Positions 20,070-30,451 of a stretch of 64,000 bases of DNA are shown piece after piece. The notes beneath the pieces were generated by a model. The model had not been told where the DNA came from, did not search any database, and worked only from the letters and a program-made list of their open reading frames with translations. The DNA comes from Pisolithus tinctorius. Taxonomy: Eukaryota; Basidiomycota; Agaricomycetes; Boletales; Pisolithaceae. Made by a program: the position numbers and the translations under genes. Where the stretch lies: NCBI GenBank assembly GCA_024663395.1, contig JANFAH010000008.1:992001-1056000 (forward strand). The letters run 5' to 3'. The number at the start of each line of letters is the position of its first letter. Positions within the stretch are counted from its first letter, which is position 1.

Positions 20070-21440
20070 ATGGTATGGTATAATTTCTGGGCAGGCCTCC
20101 ATGGCATTGGTGCCAGGACAGCTTGACTGATGGCCTCATGGCATTGGGGGATGTGCCAGAACTCATTACAATGGTGCTGTGACAGCCTGCATGATGGCCT
20201 CATGGAATTGGGGATGTGCCAGAACATATGGCATAGGTGCCAGCATGGCTTCCTCAGTATTGGTGTTGTGCCAGAACACATTACAATGGTGCTGGGATGG
20301 CTTGCATGATGGACTCATGGAATTGGGGATATTCTGGAATACATGGAACTGGTGCCTGGGTGGCTTCCATGGCATTGGTGCTGTGCCAGAACACATTACA
20401 ATGGCATAGGTGCTGGGATGGCTTCCACAACATTGGTGTTGTGCCAGAACACATTACAATGGTGCCAGAATGGCCTGCATGATGGCCCCATGGCATTGGG
20501 GATGTGCCAGCACTAATTGCAAAGGTGCCAGGATGGCTTGCATGATGGACCCATCGCATTGGGGATATGCCAGAATACATAGAACTGGTGCCAGGTTGGC
20601 CTCCATGGCATTGGGGATGTGCCAGCACTCATTACAAAGGTGCTGGGATGGTTTGCATGATGGACCTGTGGCATTGGGGATATGCCAGAATACATGGAAC
20701 TGGTGCTGGGCCAGCCTCCATGGCATTGGTCTGGTGCCAGTACACATTACAATGGTGCCAGAATGGCCTGCACAATAGGCCTCATGGTATTGGGGATGGC
20801 CAGAACATATGGCATAGGTTCCAGGACAGCTTCCATGGCATTGGTGTTGTGTTGGAACACATTCCAATGGTGCTGGGATGGCCTGCATGATGGCCCCATG
20901 GCATTGGGGATGTGCTGGAACACATGGACCTGGTGCCAGTGCTGGCTCACAATACATCAGTGCTGGGACAGCTTCCATGATGGCCCCAAGGCAGTGGCAA
21001 TGTGCTGGAGCATGTGGCATTGGTGCCAGCATGGCTTCTATGGCATTGGCATTGTGCCAGTTCACATTAAATCAGTGCCAGCCAGGATGGCTTCCATGAC
21101 ATTAGTCCTGGGTTTGTGTTGGCCTGGCTCACATTGCTTTGGTGCTGGGATGCCTTGAATGGCATTACCAGGTATTGGGTCTGCCCACATGGAATCAATC
21201 CCAGGAGAGCCAGCATGGCATTGGTGTTGTGCCAGCCTGCATGGCATTGGTATTGGGCCTATTCATATTGCATTGGTGTTGGCCCAGCTCACATGGCATT
21301 CATCCCAGGATGGTCTGCATGGCATTTGTGGTGGGCCAGCCCATGTGGCAGTGTTGCTGGGACAGCTAGCATGGCATTGGTGTTGGGCCAGCTTGCATGA
21401 CAGTGCTGCCAGGGGTGAACTCAGGGGCTGAGCCCATCCA
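20070..21440 (+). repeat. Degenerate satellite, basic unit about 57 bp, higher-order about 115 bp
   Basis: Phrases such as CATGGCATTGGTG, GTGCCAGAACACATTACAA and GGCTTGCATGATGG recur throughout. The landmark GCATGATGG..ATTGGGGAT falls near 20187, 20301, 20474, 20537, 20653, 20768 and 20882, giving spacings close to 114-116 bp with some half steps. Units decay towards 21440. Because the period is close to a multiple of three and stops are rare, long overlapping ORFs exist on both strands; I treat these as artefacts of the repeat. Confidence 0.85.
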
Positions 21441-21479
21441 TACCTTCTAGGGACACCCAACTCTGGGCTTACCTGGGAC

Positions 21480-21790
21480 TACTCATATTGCAGTGGCTAC
21501 ACCCTAGTCCCACAGCTGGCTTGTACTGCATGATGACAATTCTAACCCCTGCTCAGCCATTCTCTATAATGACTCCTACTTATGGGCTCAGCTGTATGCT
21601 ATGGTGACACTCGTTTATTGGGCCCCCCATAGTCCATGATGACACTTACTCCCCAGCCTGCTTGTAACTGACAATGGCAATTCAAACCACAGCTGCACCA
21701 TTCCTCATGACAACATTTCCTCTCAGGCTCAGCTGTACTACATGGTGACACTCATCAGTTGGGCTCTCCCATACTACAAGGTGACAATAG
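21480..21790 (+). repeat. Second tandem duplication, about 137-bp unit
   Basis: CTCAGCTGTA..ATGGTGACACTC..GGGC occurs at about 21588 and 21725, with related CATGATGACA words between. Abuts the truncated Copia copy. Confidence 0.5.
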
Positions 21791-21794
21791 GTTG

Positions 21795-22885
21795 CATTTC
21801 CTGCAAATTCTACCACTTGGGCAGTGCTCTGGTTCGATGAGGGAGTTGTTGGCACTGTCCCAGTTGCTGGGGAGGAAGCAGATGAGGTAGACGCTTGATT
21901 TGCAGTGGTAGGACTCTTCTTGTCCTTCTTATTCTTTCTAGAGCAAAAGTAAGCCTGTGATCTTTCCATATTTACACACTTGTGGATACAGTGCCCTGGA
22001 TAATCACAGAATGCACAAGGCGACGCAGTTGGGCACTTGCAATTGGCAGAGGAGGTGTATAGCGCAGTCTCCGATGTCCCTGAGTCAGGGCAATGCTTTT
22101 GCTGTGATTCTTTGGCCAGGAATGCTTCTTTGAGCTTTTCTTTGTCCAGGGATTGGAACAGGGGAAGGGAAGAGGCAAAGTGGGAGTAATCCTTGCCTAG
22201 GGAGCACACCATAGCCATACAGACAAGCTCATTGTCCATATCCTGGATGGAGTAAGGTGCAGATGAATTCTGAGGGCACAATTCTTGAATCTTAGACATG
22301 GAGTCTTCAATTCTAGCAATTAGGGAGCTTAAGGACTCATCTGGCTGCTTTCTGATCGAAAAGAAATCATCCCAAGCATTAAAATGAGCTCCAGGGCATT
22401 GCTGGAGATGGATGGAGGCTAGAGTGGACCATATCTTCACAGGATCATCCTGTACAGTGTCCACATGCATCCTCTGCTTGCTAGAGAGGGCCAGGTAGAG
22501 TTCTCCTGCCACTTTGTCCACTCTGAGGTCCCATTTTGCTCTAGCTTCAGTTTTGGACTCATCAGGGCACTTTTCAGTGCCACTGACAATAGTCCAGAGG
22601 CCTTTGGTGCACAGGAAAGCCTTCATTTTGCCTTTCCAGGTGTTATATGTTGCAATAAATGCGACCAGACAGGGGATTGAACCCTGGACCTCCCAGGTTT
22701 CGACCAGGTGCTCTAACCACTGAGCTACTTGGTCAAGGTATCTAGGCTTACTTGGTGTGGTTTAACCACCAAGTGCTAGTAGGGACTAGCATTGCTGAGT
22801 GCTGGAGTATTACACTCGCAACATTATAGTTGGAGGAGGAGAGTTTGGTCACAGAGAGCAACGAGTGGGAGTGGTCCTCAGCCAT
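21795..22885 (-). pseudogene. Copia family A GAG fragment, CpG-depleted copy
   Basis: Homologous to the start of the element at 1-2337: ATG at 22885, the GAG core (KGLWTIVSGTEKCPDESK, RIEDSMSKIQEL), a CX2CX4HX4C knuckle (CAFCDYPGHCIHKC), ending just before the protease at 21795. A TRIM solo LTR interrupts it at 22648-22823. Many CG dinucleotides of the 1-2337 copy are TG or CA here (for example GGGCGC versus GGGCAT). No protease, integrase or RT remains. With the leader, primer-binding site and LTR at 23056-23342 it is the 5' end of a truncated element. Confidence 0.88.
22648..22823 (-). mobile_element. Solo LTR of the tRNA-bearing TRIM family
   Basis: 176 bp, TGTTGC..GCAACA, with the perfect duplication ttata (22643-22647 and 22824-22828) inside Copia GAG. 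The intact site can be read in the 1-2337 copy. The tRNA-like segment is 22662-22734 on the minus strand, with CCGG changed to CTGG in the anticodon stem. Confidence 0.93.
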
Positions 22886-23043
22886 TGGGGCGATTTTTGA
22901 GAGTAGAAGAGGAGCAGGGAATGGATGGGGTGAGTCTCAAAGCTGGGAGGCAAGAAAGTCGCAATAGAGGACAAGGAAGTGGGTTTGGCAGGTCCAAAAT
23001 TTGTGCAGAGGTGGATGACGTGTCTGGGAATTCCTAGAGCATG

Positions 23044-23055
23044 GGGCTCATAACC
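23044..23055 (-). promoter_or_regulatory. Primer-binding site of Copia family A
   Basis: GGTTATGAGCCC directly follows the LTR end (TTTTAACA) on the minus strand. Same half-initiator-tRNA motif as in the TRIM and the Copia element at 52 kb. Confidence 0.75.
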
Positions 23056-23342
23056 TGTTAAAATATCCCACAAAGTAGGCCTTGTGCCCAGTGTCAGAGA
23101 CTGTTATTGAGGGAAATACTACAGACAACATACCTTGTGCCCAGTGTAAGAGACTGAAGAAAATTTCACTGGGCACAGAGCAGTAAGTGCGCAAAAATGA
23201 TAAACAAATGTAAATAATAAATAAAAGCAAACCAGGGACACTTAGAGCGAAGCCAAGTGTCCTCTAGAAGTCTGTAGAGTGAGAAAAGGACATAATAAAG
23301 TATAACATGCAAAATGAGGTGCACAGGCACCACATATGAACA
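23056..23342 (-). mobile_element. 5' LTR of truncated Copia family A element
   Basis: 287 bp; on the minus strand it starts TGTTCATATG and ends TTTTAACA. It is followed by the primer-binding site and GAG leader. The right flank (aatct) is Gypsy coding sequence of the element continued at 30452. Confidence 0.85.
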
Positions 23343-23415
23343 AATCTTACTTGGCTTTAATCCATCCCAACTAACTGTTCAGAGTGATGTCTCACTACCT
23401 ATCTGTGGTGTGCAG
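23343..23415 (+). pseudogene. Left stub of plus-strand Gypsy polyprotein (continues at 30452)
   Basis: Sequence just left of the tgcag duplication joins in frame to 30457 onward (..LPICGVQ / TITLESHATELQ). It is the severed upstream end of the plus-strand Gypsy pol, cut off on the left by the Copia LTR. Confidence 0.55.
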
Positions 23416-23970
23416 TGTCAAGTACAGGCCTACTCTGACCAACTCTGATGCTAAACAAGGTCTAGAGAGTGGTTTGGAAGCAAGTCCAACACAAAGGAAC
23501 AGAACTCTGACTGGCAGAGTGGTGGCAGGAACAAAGTCCACAAAGACAAAGGCAGAGCAGAGTGAGGGCATTGGCTTTAGCTCATGCACTACCCCCTTGC
23601 ATGATCTCAGCCCTTGTATTTCAGAGGGAGAGTACAGATAGAGAGTTGGAGGTAATTCTGACAGACAGAAGATGGAGACAGAAGGAGTAGGAACTAAGTT
23701 GATATTCATACTGAGGAATGGCAGAGTATGATACATGCTATTATACTACTATGGAGGTACAGTAACCAGAATTGGAACTGACATATGGAGAACCAGAAAT
23801 TTTCAAGTAAAACTTCCTAGACAATGAATGAAGGGTAGATGGAGGACATATGAATGGGTAACATAGAGCATCCAGAAAAGGAAACAGTCCAGACACTGGT
23901 CTATGCAGTGTGTGCACTGCAGAGTACCTGACTGTGCACTGTGAGGGAGAAGTCTGAAGGTAGTCACATG
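23416..23970 (-). mobile_element. Truncated 3' LTR of Gypsy copy 1
   Basis: Matches the 29741 LTR from TGTCAAG to GTAGTCACATG, then changes abruptly into the antisense-ORF sequence. Length 555 bp instead of about 711. Confidence 0.85.
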
Positions 23971-24210
23971 GAGTGGATGGCAGAGGCAGCAGAGTGGGCA
24001 GAGTGGGCAGAGATGAGGAGGAGGGAGGATGCATGTGAGGCCAGGATGGCCAAGTTCAAGTGTGCAGGAGGAGGATGGAAGAGGCCGCAGTCAGAGGTGG
24101 TGGAGGGCAAGAACAATGAAGCAGATGAAGGTGCAGATGGGGACAACAAGGAAGAGGAGGAAGTCAGAGGAGAGCAAGAAGGTGGAGAAGAACAGGTGAT
24201 GCAGGAGTAG
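23971..24210 (+). pseudogene. Remnant of antisense accessory ORF (Gypsy copy 1)
   Basis: The open frame ends EMRRREDACEARMAKF..GWKRPQSEVVEGKN with an acidic tail, matching the C-terminus of the plus-strand ORF at 59047-60256. The coiled-coil and Cys-array parts are deleted. Confidence 0.75.
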
Positions 24211-24384
24211 AGTAGATTTATTTATTTGTCTTTTGTATATTTTTGTACTACTACAAAATAGACTTATGATTTTGTTTGTGCTTCTGAGAAGTGAAATGGA
24301 TAAGTGGAGAAAATTCTACAGTACTTAAGGTAGTTTGGTAAGGGGTGGAGTTGGCCCATGGAGGAAGGTTATGTGGGCAGAGTA

Positions 24385-27300
24385 TTATGGCAGAGGTTGG
24401 TATGGGCCTGGTTTGTGTGGATATTGTTCATGGAAGGTGGAAACTATGTCAGAAGCATGATCTAGCTCAGTTGCAAGCAACCAAGAGGTTTCTTCATTGG
24501 TGTTCTCATAACCAGCCCAGTGGACTAGGTACAAGAGTTGACAGTGGCAGCAGCAGCGGTCCACCTTAGAGTTGAGTATCTCCAACACTTTGTACTCAAG
24601 GTCACCATTGACATCCACTGGCAGAGGTGGAGGTTGTTGTCAGTTTGGAAAAGGGTTAGCCACTGCAGCTTCCAGTTGTGAGACATGGAAGACTGGATGT
24701 ACTGAGTGCATAGAGTCAGGGAGCTTAAGGGTGACAGAGTGCATACCTGGCCTGGCCAAGATGGTGAATGGACCTAAGTACTTTTTGGAGACTTTTTCTG
24801 AAGGATGAGTGGAGCAGAAGTACTTGGCTCTGATGTAGGCCTGTTCCCCAACCTTGAACTCAGGGGGAGTTATGCATTTGGCATCTGCCAGGCCCTGGTA
24901 GCACTGCTGAGCAGTGGACATTTCAGAGTGGAGGAAGTCATGAAGGGCAGAGAGTTCAATGACATAGTCATGAGCCCTTGGAGAGGTGAAGTCTTGGTCA
25001 GGGACCACAGACAGGTTTGGATGATATCCCTTGTTAGTGAAGAAGGGAGAAACTCCAGTAGTCACACTTGGTGTGTTGTTGAAAGGAAACTCTGCAAGAG
25101 GTAACAGCTCAGCCCAGTTGTCTCATTAGTAGTTACAGTAGACATGAAGGTACTGCTCAAGGGTCTGGTTTGTTTGCTCAGTCTGGCCATCACCTTCTGG
25201 GTGGTAACCTGAAGTGAAGTGAAGATGCATATCAAGGGCCTTTCCTAGAGAGTGGAAGAAGTGTGAGATGAACTCAGGACCTCTGTCAGAGGTGACATTA
25301 GCTGGTACTCCATGCTTGGAGAAGACATGGGTAAGGAAGAGCTTAGCAAGTTTGGCAGAGGTGACAGAGTCATGGGTGGGGATGAACATGTTCATATGTG
25401 GTGCCTGTGCACCTCATTTCACATTTTATCTTTTATTATGTTCTTTTCTAACTCTACAGACTTGTAGTGGACACTAGACTTTGCTCTAAGTGTCCTTGGT
25501 TTGCTTTTGTTTATTATTTACATTTGTTTATCATTTTTGTGCACTTACTGCTCTGTGCCCAGTGAAATTTTCTTCAGTCTCTTACACTGGGCACAAGGTA
25601 TGTTTTCTTGTAGTATTTACTTGAATAATAGTCTCTTACACTGGGCACAAGTGGCCTGAAGCTGTGGTTATCTGAACAGAACACTGCTTGCTTTGAGAGG
25701 CAGTCCACTACCACAAGGATGGTGGAGTAGCCATTGGAGTTGGGGAGGTGTTTGATGAAGTCCATGGAGATGGAGTTCCAAGGTCTTTCTGGGATGGGGA
25801 GTTGCTTCAGTAGACCATAGGGGCAGTGTTGCAGAGTTTTGCTCTGTCCACAGGCAGTGCAGGACCTGACATATTCTTTCATGTCAGAGCAGAGGTTAGG
25901 CCATATGTAGTCCCTGCAGATGAGTTCTAGGGTGCAGTTTTGCCTGAAATGGCCTGCTAGAGGATGGTCATGTTTGAACCAAAGCACTCAAAGGCAGAGA
26001 TCATCAATGTCAGGGACAAAGATGCAACTGTCAAGGTGGAGTAGACCATTGGAGTCCAGGGACCACTGAGGCTTAGTCAGAGTTGGAAGATGGCTGGCAG
26101 AGACAGGGTCAGAGGGTAGGGTGGAGATGATGTCAGAGTGCAAGCACTTGACATTGAAGACCATGGTGGTGTGGAGCACAGGTGCCATGAGGGTAGTGGT
26201 ATGGAGGGACAATGTGAGTTGCTCCTGTGTAAACATAGGGCAGAGATTGTGAGGATTTACCTGCATGTAGTCCCTATCCCCCCCTTTTGGGTAGATGTCC
26301 CATCATCATGTAAGTGCATTGGGTTTGGCTCCTAGGCAGCCAGGGCAGAAGCAGATGGAAAGGTTGCATTGGGAAAGGTACTCCAACCAGCAGGCCTGTC
26401 AACAGGTGAGAACCTTAGAGGTGGAAAAATACTCAAGGTTTTTGTTGTCCATCACCATGTTGACAGGTAAGGTGGAGCCTTCTAGGTAATGCTGCCAATG
26501 GCAGAAGGCCTCGAAGATAGCCAACAGCTTCTTGTCATGGGTATCATAGTTGAGTTCTGGCATGGTCATGGTGTGGGAGTAGAAAGTGACTGGGCAGAGT
26601 TCACCATCAGAGCAGGTGATTGACAAAATACCAGCAATGGCATAGTTGGAGGCATTGGTTTCTACTGTAAGTGGAGCATCAGGAACCCAATGAGTGAGAA
26701 CAGGGGCAGAGCTGAAGGCATCCTTCAGGTGGAGAAAAGTGGAGTGGCACTCCTTGGAAAAGTTCCAAGGAGCACCCTTTCATGTGAGGCAAGTGAGCAG
26801 AATGACAATGTTGGAGTAGTTATTAATGAATCATCTGTAGAAGTTTGTGAAACCAAGGAAGGATTGGATGTCTCACACCTTCCACAGCTCAGGCCAGTCA
26901 CAGACTGCCTGAACCTTCTCAGTGGACATGGTGAGACTGGAAGGAGAAAGAATGTAGCCAATGTATTTGACAGAGTCAGAGTGAAACTTGCACTTCTCTG
27001 GCTTGGCATAGAGACCATGCTTTCAAAGGTGGTGGAGTACCTCTTTTATGTGTTTGCGATGCAACTCCATATCCTGCAAATAGATTAGGATGTCATCGAG
27101 GTACACCACAATGCAGACATCAAGCATGTCCACAAAGATGCTATTAACAAACCACTGGAAGGCCACAGGCACATTAGTCAGACCAAATGGCATTACCTGC
27201 CACTCATAAGAACCATAATGAGTGCAGAAAGCTGCTTTCCATTCATCTCCATCTGCAATGCAGACTAGATGATAGGCATGGCAGAGGTCAATCTTGGTTT

Positions 27301-28318
27301 AGACTTTAGTGTGGCTTGGAGAGTTGAGTAGGTCAGAGATGAGCAGCAGCAGATAGCAGTCTTTTTTTGTGATTTTATTGAGTCCTCGATAGTCTATGCA
27401 GAGGTGGAGTGAACCATCCTTCTTCTTTACAAAGAGGACAGGGGCACCATGAGCAGAGGTGGATTGTTTGATGAAACTGTAGCCAAGATGCTCATCAATG
27501 AAGGCATGGAGAGCCTCAAGCTCTGGTGGAGAAAGAGAGTAGATCATGCTGATGGGCAGAGAAGCTCCTTCCTTGAGATCAATCTTGAGATTGAATGAGC
27601 AGTGTGGCAAAAGTTCAGTAGCCTTGTCTTTACTACAGATGTCAGTGAACTTGTGATACTCAGGAGGGACCAAGGAGAGGTCAGGAGGCAGAGAAACAGC
27701 AGAGGACACACAAAGCTTTACATCATCAGTGGAGAGCTGCAAGTGGAACTGTCAAGAGCCAGGGAGAGCACAGGCTCTGACATATACAGCAGCATTGATG
27801 AGTGAGACAAGCAGAGCAGAGCACAGCAAGTCAGTCAGAGTTGCAGTCAGAGCTGCAGATGGAGTGGAGGGTGTCAGATCTGGAGCAGAGGTCGCAGTGG
27901 AAGGTGACAAAGGTGCCTGGGGTGTTGGCATTCCCTGTAATGGTGGTTTGAATGATATGCTGCCCAATACCCAGTCAATCAACAGATTGAAGCAGGTGAG
28001 CCAGTTGTGTCCTAATACCAGCAAACATGAAGAATCCAATGGAGTAACATAAAATGAAGTGGAGTTGACATTTCCAGAAGGGAAGTGGAGGGAAAGATCT
28101 ACTTCTTGGGAAATGACAGCATTTGTGCTACCATCAAACAAGCAGAGCAGAATTGGTGGAGAAACAGAGGAAACAGGAATAACATATTTTTTGATTATAG
28201 ATGGGTCTACAAAACAATGAGAAGAGCCAGAATCAATCAATGCAGAAACAGCATCATCAGAATAGTCAAGAAGAGTTACAGATGGAAGTAAAGAATTGGG
28301 ACTAGAAAGAGCAGACAT
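24385..28318 (-). pseudogene. Gypsy chromovirus pol (protease-RT-RNase H-integrase-chromodomain), copy 1
   Basis: Order on the minus strand: retropepsin-like ALIDSGSSHCFVD (28318-27752); the RT fingers [18 protein letters not shown] (27742-27299); an RT palm with YLDD near 27100; RNase H (NYDTHDKKLLAIFEAFCHW); the integrase zinc finger (HPLAGHF..CTACGQSK) and core (SMDFIKHLPN, SDRGPEF, HPEGDGQTEQ); an integrase C-terminus (EFKVGEQAYIRAKYF, HPVFHVSQLEA); and a chromodomain (24618-24385: YKVLEILNSK..YLVHWAGYENTNEETSWLLATEL). A solo LTR splits the integrase at 25389-25678. Several stops and frameshifts occur, most conspicuously in 27300-26630. The chromodomain places it among chromoviruses, whose integration is typically guided to heterochromatin. 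Confidence 0.9.
25389..25678 (+). mobile_element. Solo Copia family A LTR inside Gypsy integrase
   Basis: 290 bp, TGTTCA..TGAACA, with the perfect duplication gaaca (25384-25388 and 25679-25683). The uninterrupted site (GATGAACACTGCTTG) is visible in Gypsy copy 2 near 61384. Confidence 0.93.
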
Positions 28319-28395
28319 GTTGAGTCAGATATCCAGTTGTGCACAGTTGGGATCAATGCTTCCTCCAGGCTGTGCGAGCTCCCTGGAGGAGCAGA

Positions 28396-29535
28396 CTAAT
28401 TTTTTGGCTCTGCCTTCTCTGTGGGCAGAGTAGGTGGAGTTCCACCCATAGCTGCATGGGCTTTGGCTGCACAAGAGGTGGATTTGGGACAGTCCTTGGC
28501 AGAGTGGCCAGCCTCACCACAGAAGAGGCAGAGGTTGTTCTTCATCCTGTGCTGGCATTCAGTGGAGGTGAGTTTGCCATCTTTGCCCAGAAGATGGGCA
28601 ATATCAGACTTGGGTGTGTCAGACTTGGGTAGATCTTTCTGTTTGCCCTTGCCCTTGGCATCGGACTTTGAAGTGGAGGTGGAGGACAATGATTTAGCTT
28701 TGTAGTTGGAGTTGGAAGACTGCAACTTGTTGGAGGCAGACTTGGTGGTGCATGAGATCTCTGCTTTGTGCTCCCAGTAGCATGCATTGATGGTCTGGGC
28801 AAGTTTGCAGAGTTGTGCAAGGGTAGAAGGCTTTCTGATGTGAGCAGTCTCATCTTTGATGCAGTCTGGAAGTCCACTATAGAAGCAGTGGTGGAGTGCA
28901 CCAACACCATAGTCCTTGACCTGGGAAGCCCAGCAATTGAACTCCATGATGTATTTGGTAATTTGAGAGCCATCCTTCATAGTGAGGTTCTTGAGTTGTT
29001 GGATGGCATCTGCTATGGCATCATGCAGACTGAAATTAGTTGTGAGTTCTTGCAAGCACTCATGATAGTCATCCATCCAGAGCAGGCAGTCATAGTTGTT
29101 GGGGTTTAGTAGATCTGGCTCAAACCAGGCCAGAGCCATACCCTTAAGGTAAGACTGAGCAAAGGTAACCTTGGCTCTGTCAGAGTGGAATGTGCAGGGG
29201 TGGTCTTGAAAGTTCAACTCACACTGTACAAGGAACTCACAGAGTTTCTTAGGGTCAGAGCTGTCGAAGGTGTCAGGCTTGCAGACTTTGGTTTTTGGAG
29301 TGGAGTCCCCAGTGCATGAACCAGACCACACAAGCACATGGACAGCTCTAGCAAGAGCTACAAGGGGATCCTCTGGTGGCTCAGCTGGCTCTTGAGGGAT
29401 ATCCCTGTCACCACTGCCCCCACCATTGGGATCACCATCAGGATAATCGGGGTCAGTGTTGGGTCCATCATCTTGATTACAAGGAGACAGAGTATGGAAG
29501 GTTGTTGGGTGGAGGTCAGAGTGACCAGCTTGCAA
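28396..29535 (-). CDS. Gypsy chromovirus GAG, copy 1
   Basis: 379 open codons. The capsid-like region has KLCEFLVQCELNFQDHP and QSYLKGMALAWFEPDL, typical of retrotransposon GAG. A Ser/Lys-rich linker follows, then a CX2CX4HX4C knuckle (CLFCGEAGHSAKDC) near residue 340. It packages the element RNA in virus-like particles. The frame is open although pol is broken. About 80 bp separate it from the protease frame, so expression would need a frameshift or readthrough. Confidence 0.85.
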   Translation of the reverse strand: MQAGHSDLHPTTFHTLSPCNQDDGPNTDPDYPDGDPNGGGSGDRDIPQEPAEPPEDPLVALARAVHVLVWSGSCTGDSTPKTKVCKPDTFDSSDPKKLCEFLVQCELNFQDHPCTFHSDRAKVTFAQSYLKGMALAWFEPDLLNPNNYDCLLWMDDYHECLQELTTNFSLHDAIADAIQQLKNLTMKDGSQITKYIMEFNCWASQVKDYGVGALHHCFYSGLPDCIKDETAHIRKPSTLAQLCKLAQTINACYWEHKAEISCTTKSASNKLQSSNSNYKAKSLSSTSTSKSDAKGKGKQKDLPKSDTPKSDIAHLLGKDGKLTSTECQHRMKNNLCLFCGEAGHSAKDCPKSTSCAAKAHAAMGGTPPTLPTEKAEPKN

Positions 29536-29740
29536 AGTGCTTTCACCCTCAGCATGAGAGCAGCATTGAGCAGAGAAAGATTGGAACTGTTCAACAATGG
29601 AAGGGAGTCAATGCAGATTAGCTAGTGCTACAGCAAGGTTCTCAGTGACCTCTCTCTGGGATTGAGCTCGAGTTCTCATAATGGCATAAGTCTTTCAGAG
29701 GATGGAAAATGAGATCATACAAGTGTGAGTACAAATATAC

Positions 29741-30451
29741 TGTCAAGTTCAGCCTACTCTGACCAACTCCGATGCTAAACAAGGTCTAGAGAGTGGTTTG
29801 GAAGCAAGTCCAACACAAAGGAACAGAACTCCAACTGGCTGAGTGGTGGCAGGAATGAAGTCTGCTGAGACAAAGGCAGAGCAGAGTGAGGGCATTGGGT
29901 TTAGCTCATGTGCTATGCCCTTGCATGATCTCAGCCCTTGTATTTCAGAGGGAGAGTACAGATAGAGAGTTGGAGGTAATTCCAACAGACAGAAGACAGA
30001 GACAGAAGGAGTAGGAACTAAGTTGATATTCATACTGAGGAATAGTGGAGTATGATACATGCTTTTATACTACTATGGAGGTACAGTAACCAGAATTGGA
30101 ACTGACATATGGAGAACCAGAAATTTTCAAGTAAAACTTCCTAGATGATGAATGAAGGGTAGATGGAGGACATATGAATGGGTAACATAGAACATCCAGA
30201 AAAGGAAACAGTCCAGACACTGGTCCATGTGGTGCACATGCTGTCAGGGAGAAGTCCGAAGGTAGTCACATGACCCCTCAGAGATCAGTCCACTCAGTCT
30301 GGTAGGAGAGCAACACAAGTCTGACAGTAGTTGGAGTGGAGATGGTTTGCAACTGACAGAAGTTGGGTGGAGTTGGTGTGGAGTGAGTGAATGACCAGTG
30401 GAAGGGGGTGCGGAATGAGTAAGGACTTAGAGTGAATGCATGGTTATGACA
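29741..30451 (-). mobile_element. 5' LTR of Gypsy copy 1
   Basis: 711 bp, TGTCAAG..TTATGACA, with a TGTCA/TGACA terminal inverted repeat. Right flank tgcag is the target duplication. No obvious tRNA-complementary primer site was identified on its inner side. Confidence 0.9.

Larger units (their letters stand above)
23416..30451 (-). mobile_element. Ty3/Gypsy chromovirus copy 1, full insertion with internal deletion
   Basis: The element lies between 5-bp duplications tgcag (23411-23415 and 30452-30456). It has a 5' LTR at 29741-30451 (711 bp, TGTCAAG..TTATGACA), GAG, protease, RT, RNase H, integrase and chromodomain in minus-strand order, then a 3' LTR remnant 23416-23970. A deletion has fused that LTR to the last part of an antisense accessory ORF, removing about 180 bp of LTR, the polypurine tract and most of that ORF relative to the copy at 58.1-63.9 kb. 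It inserted into the plus-strand Gypsy pol. Confidence 0.92.

Noticed and set aside
20410..21431. Long overlapping ORFs on both strands (up to about 200 codons) with WHWG- or APIPC-like repeats
   Set aside because: They are translations of a satellite with few stops in any frame. The same repeat is open in several frames and both strands, so there is no coding evidence.
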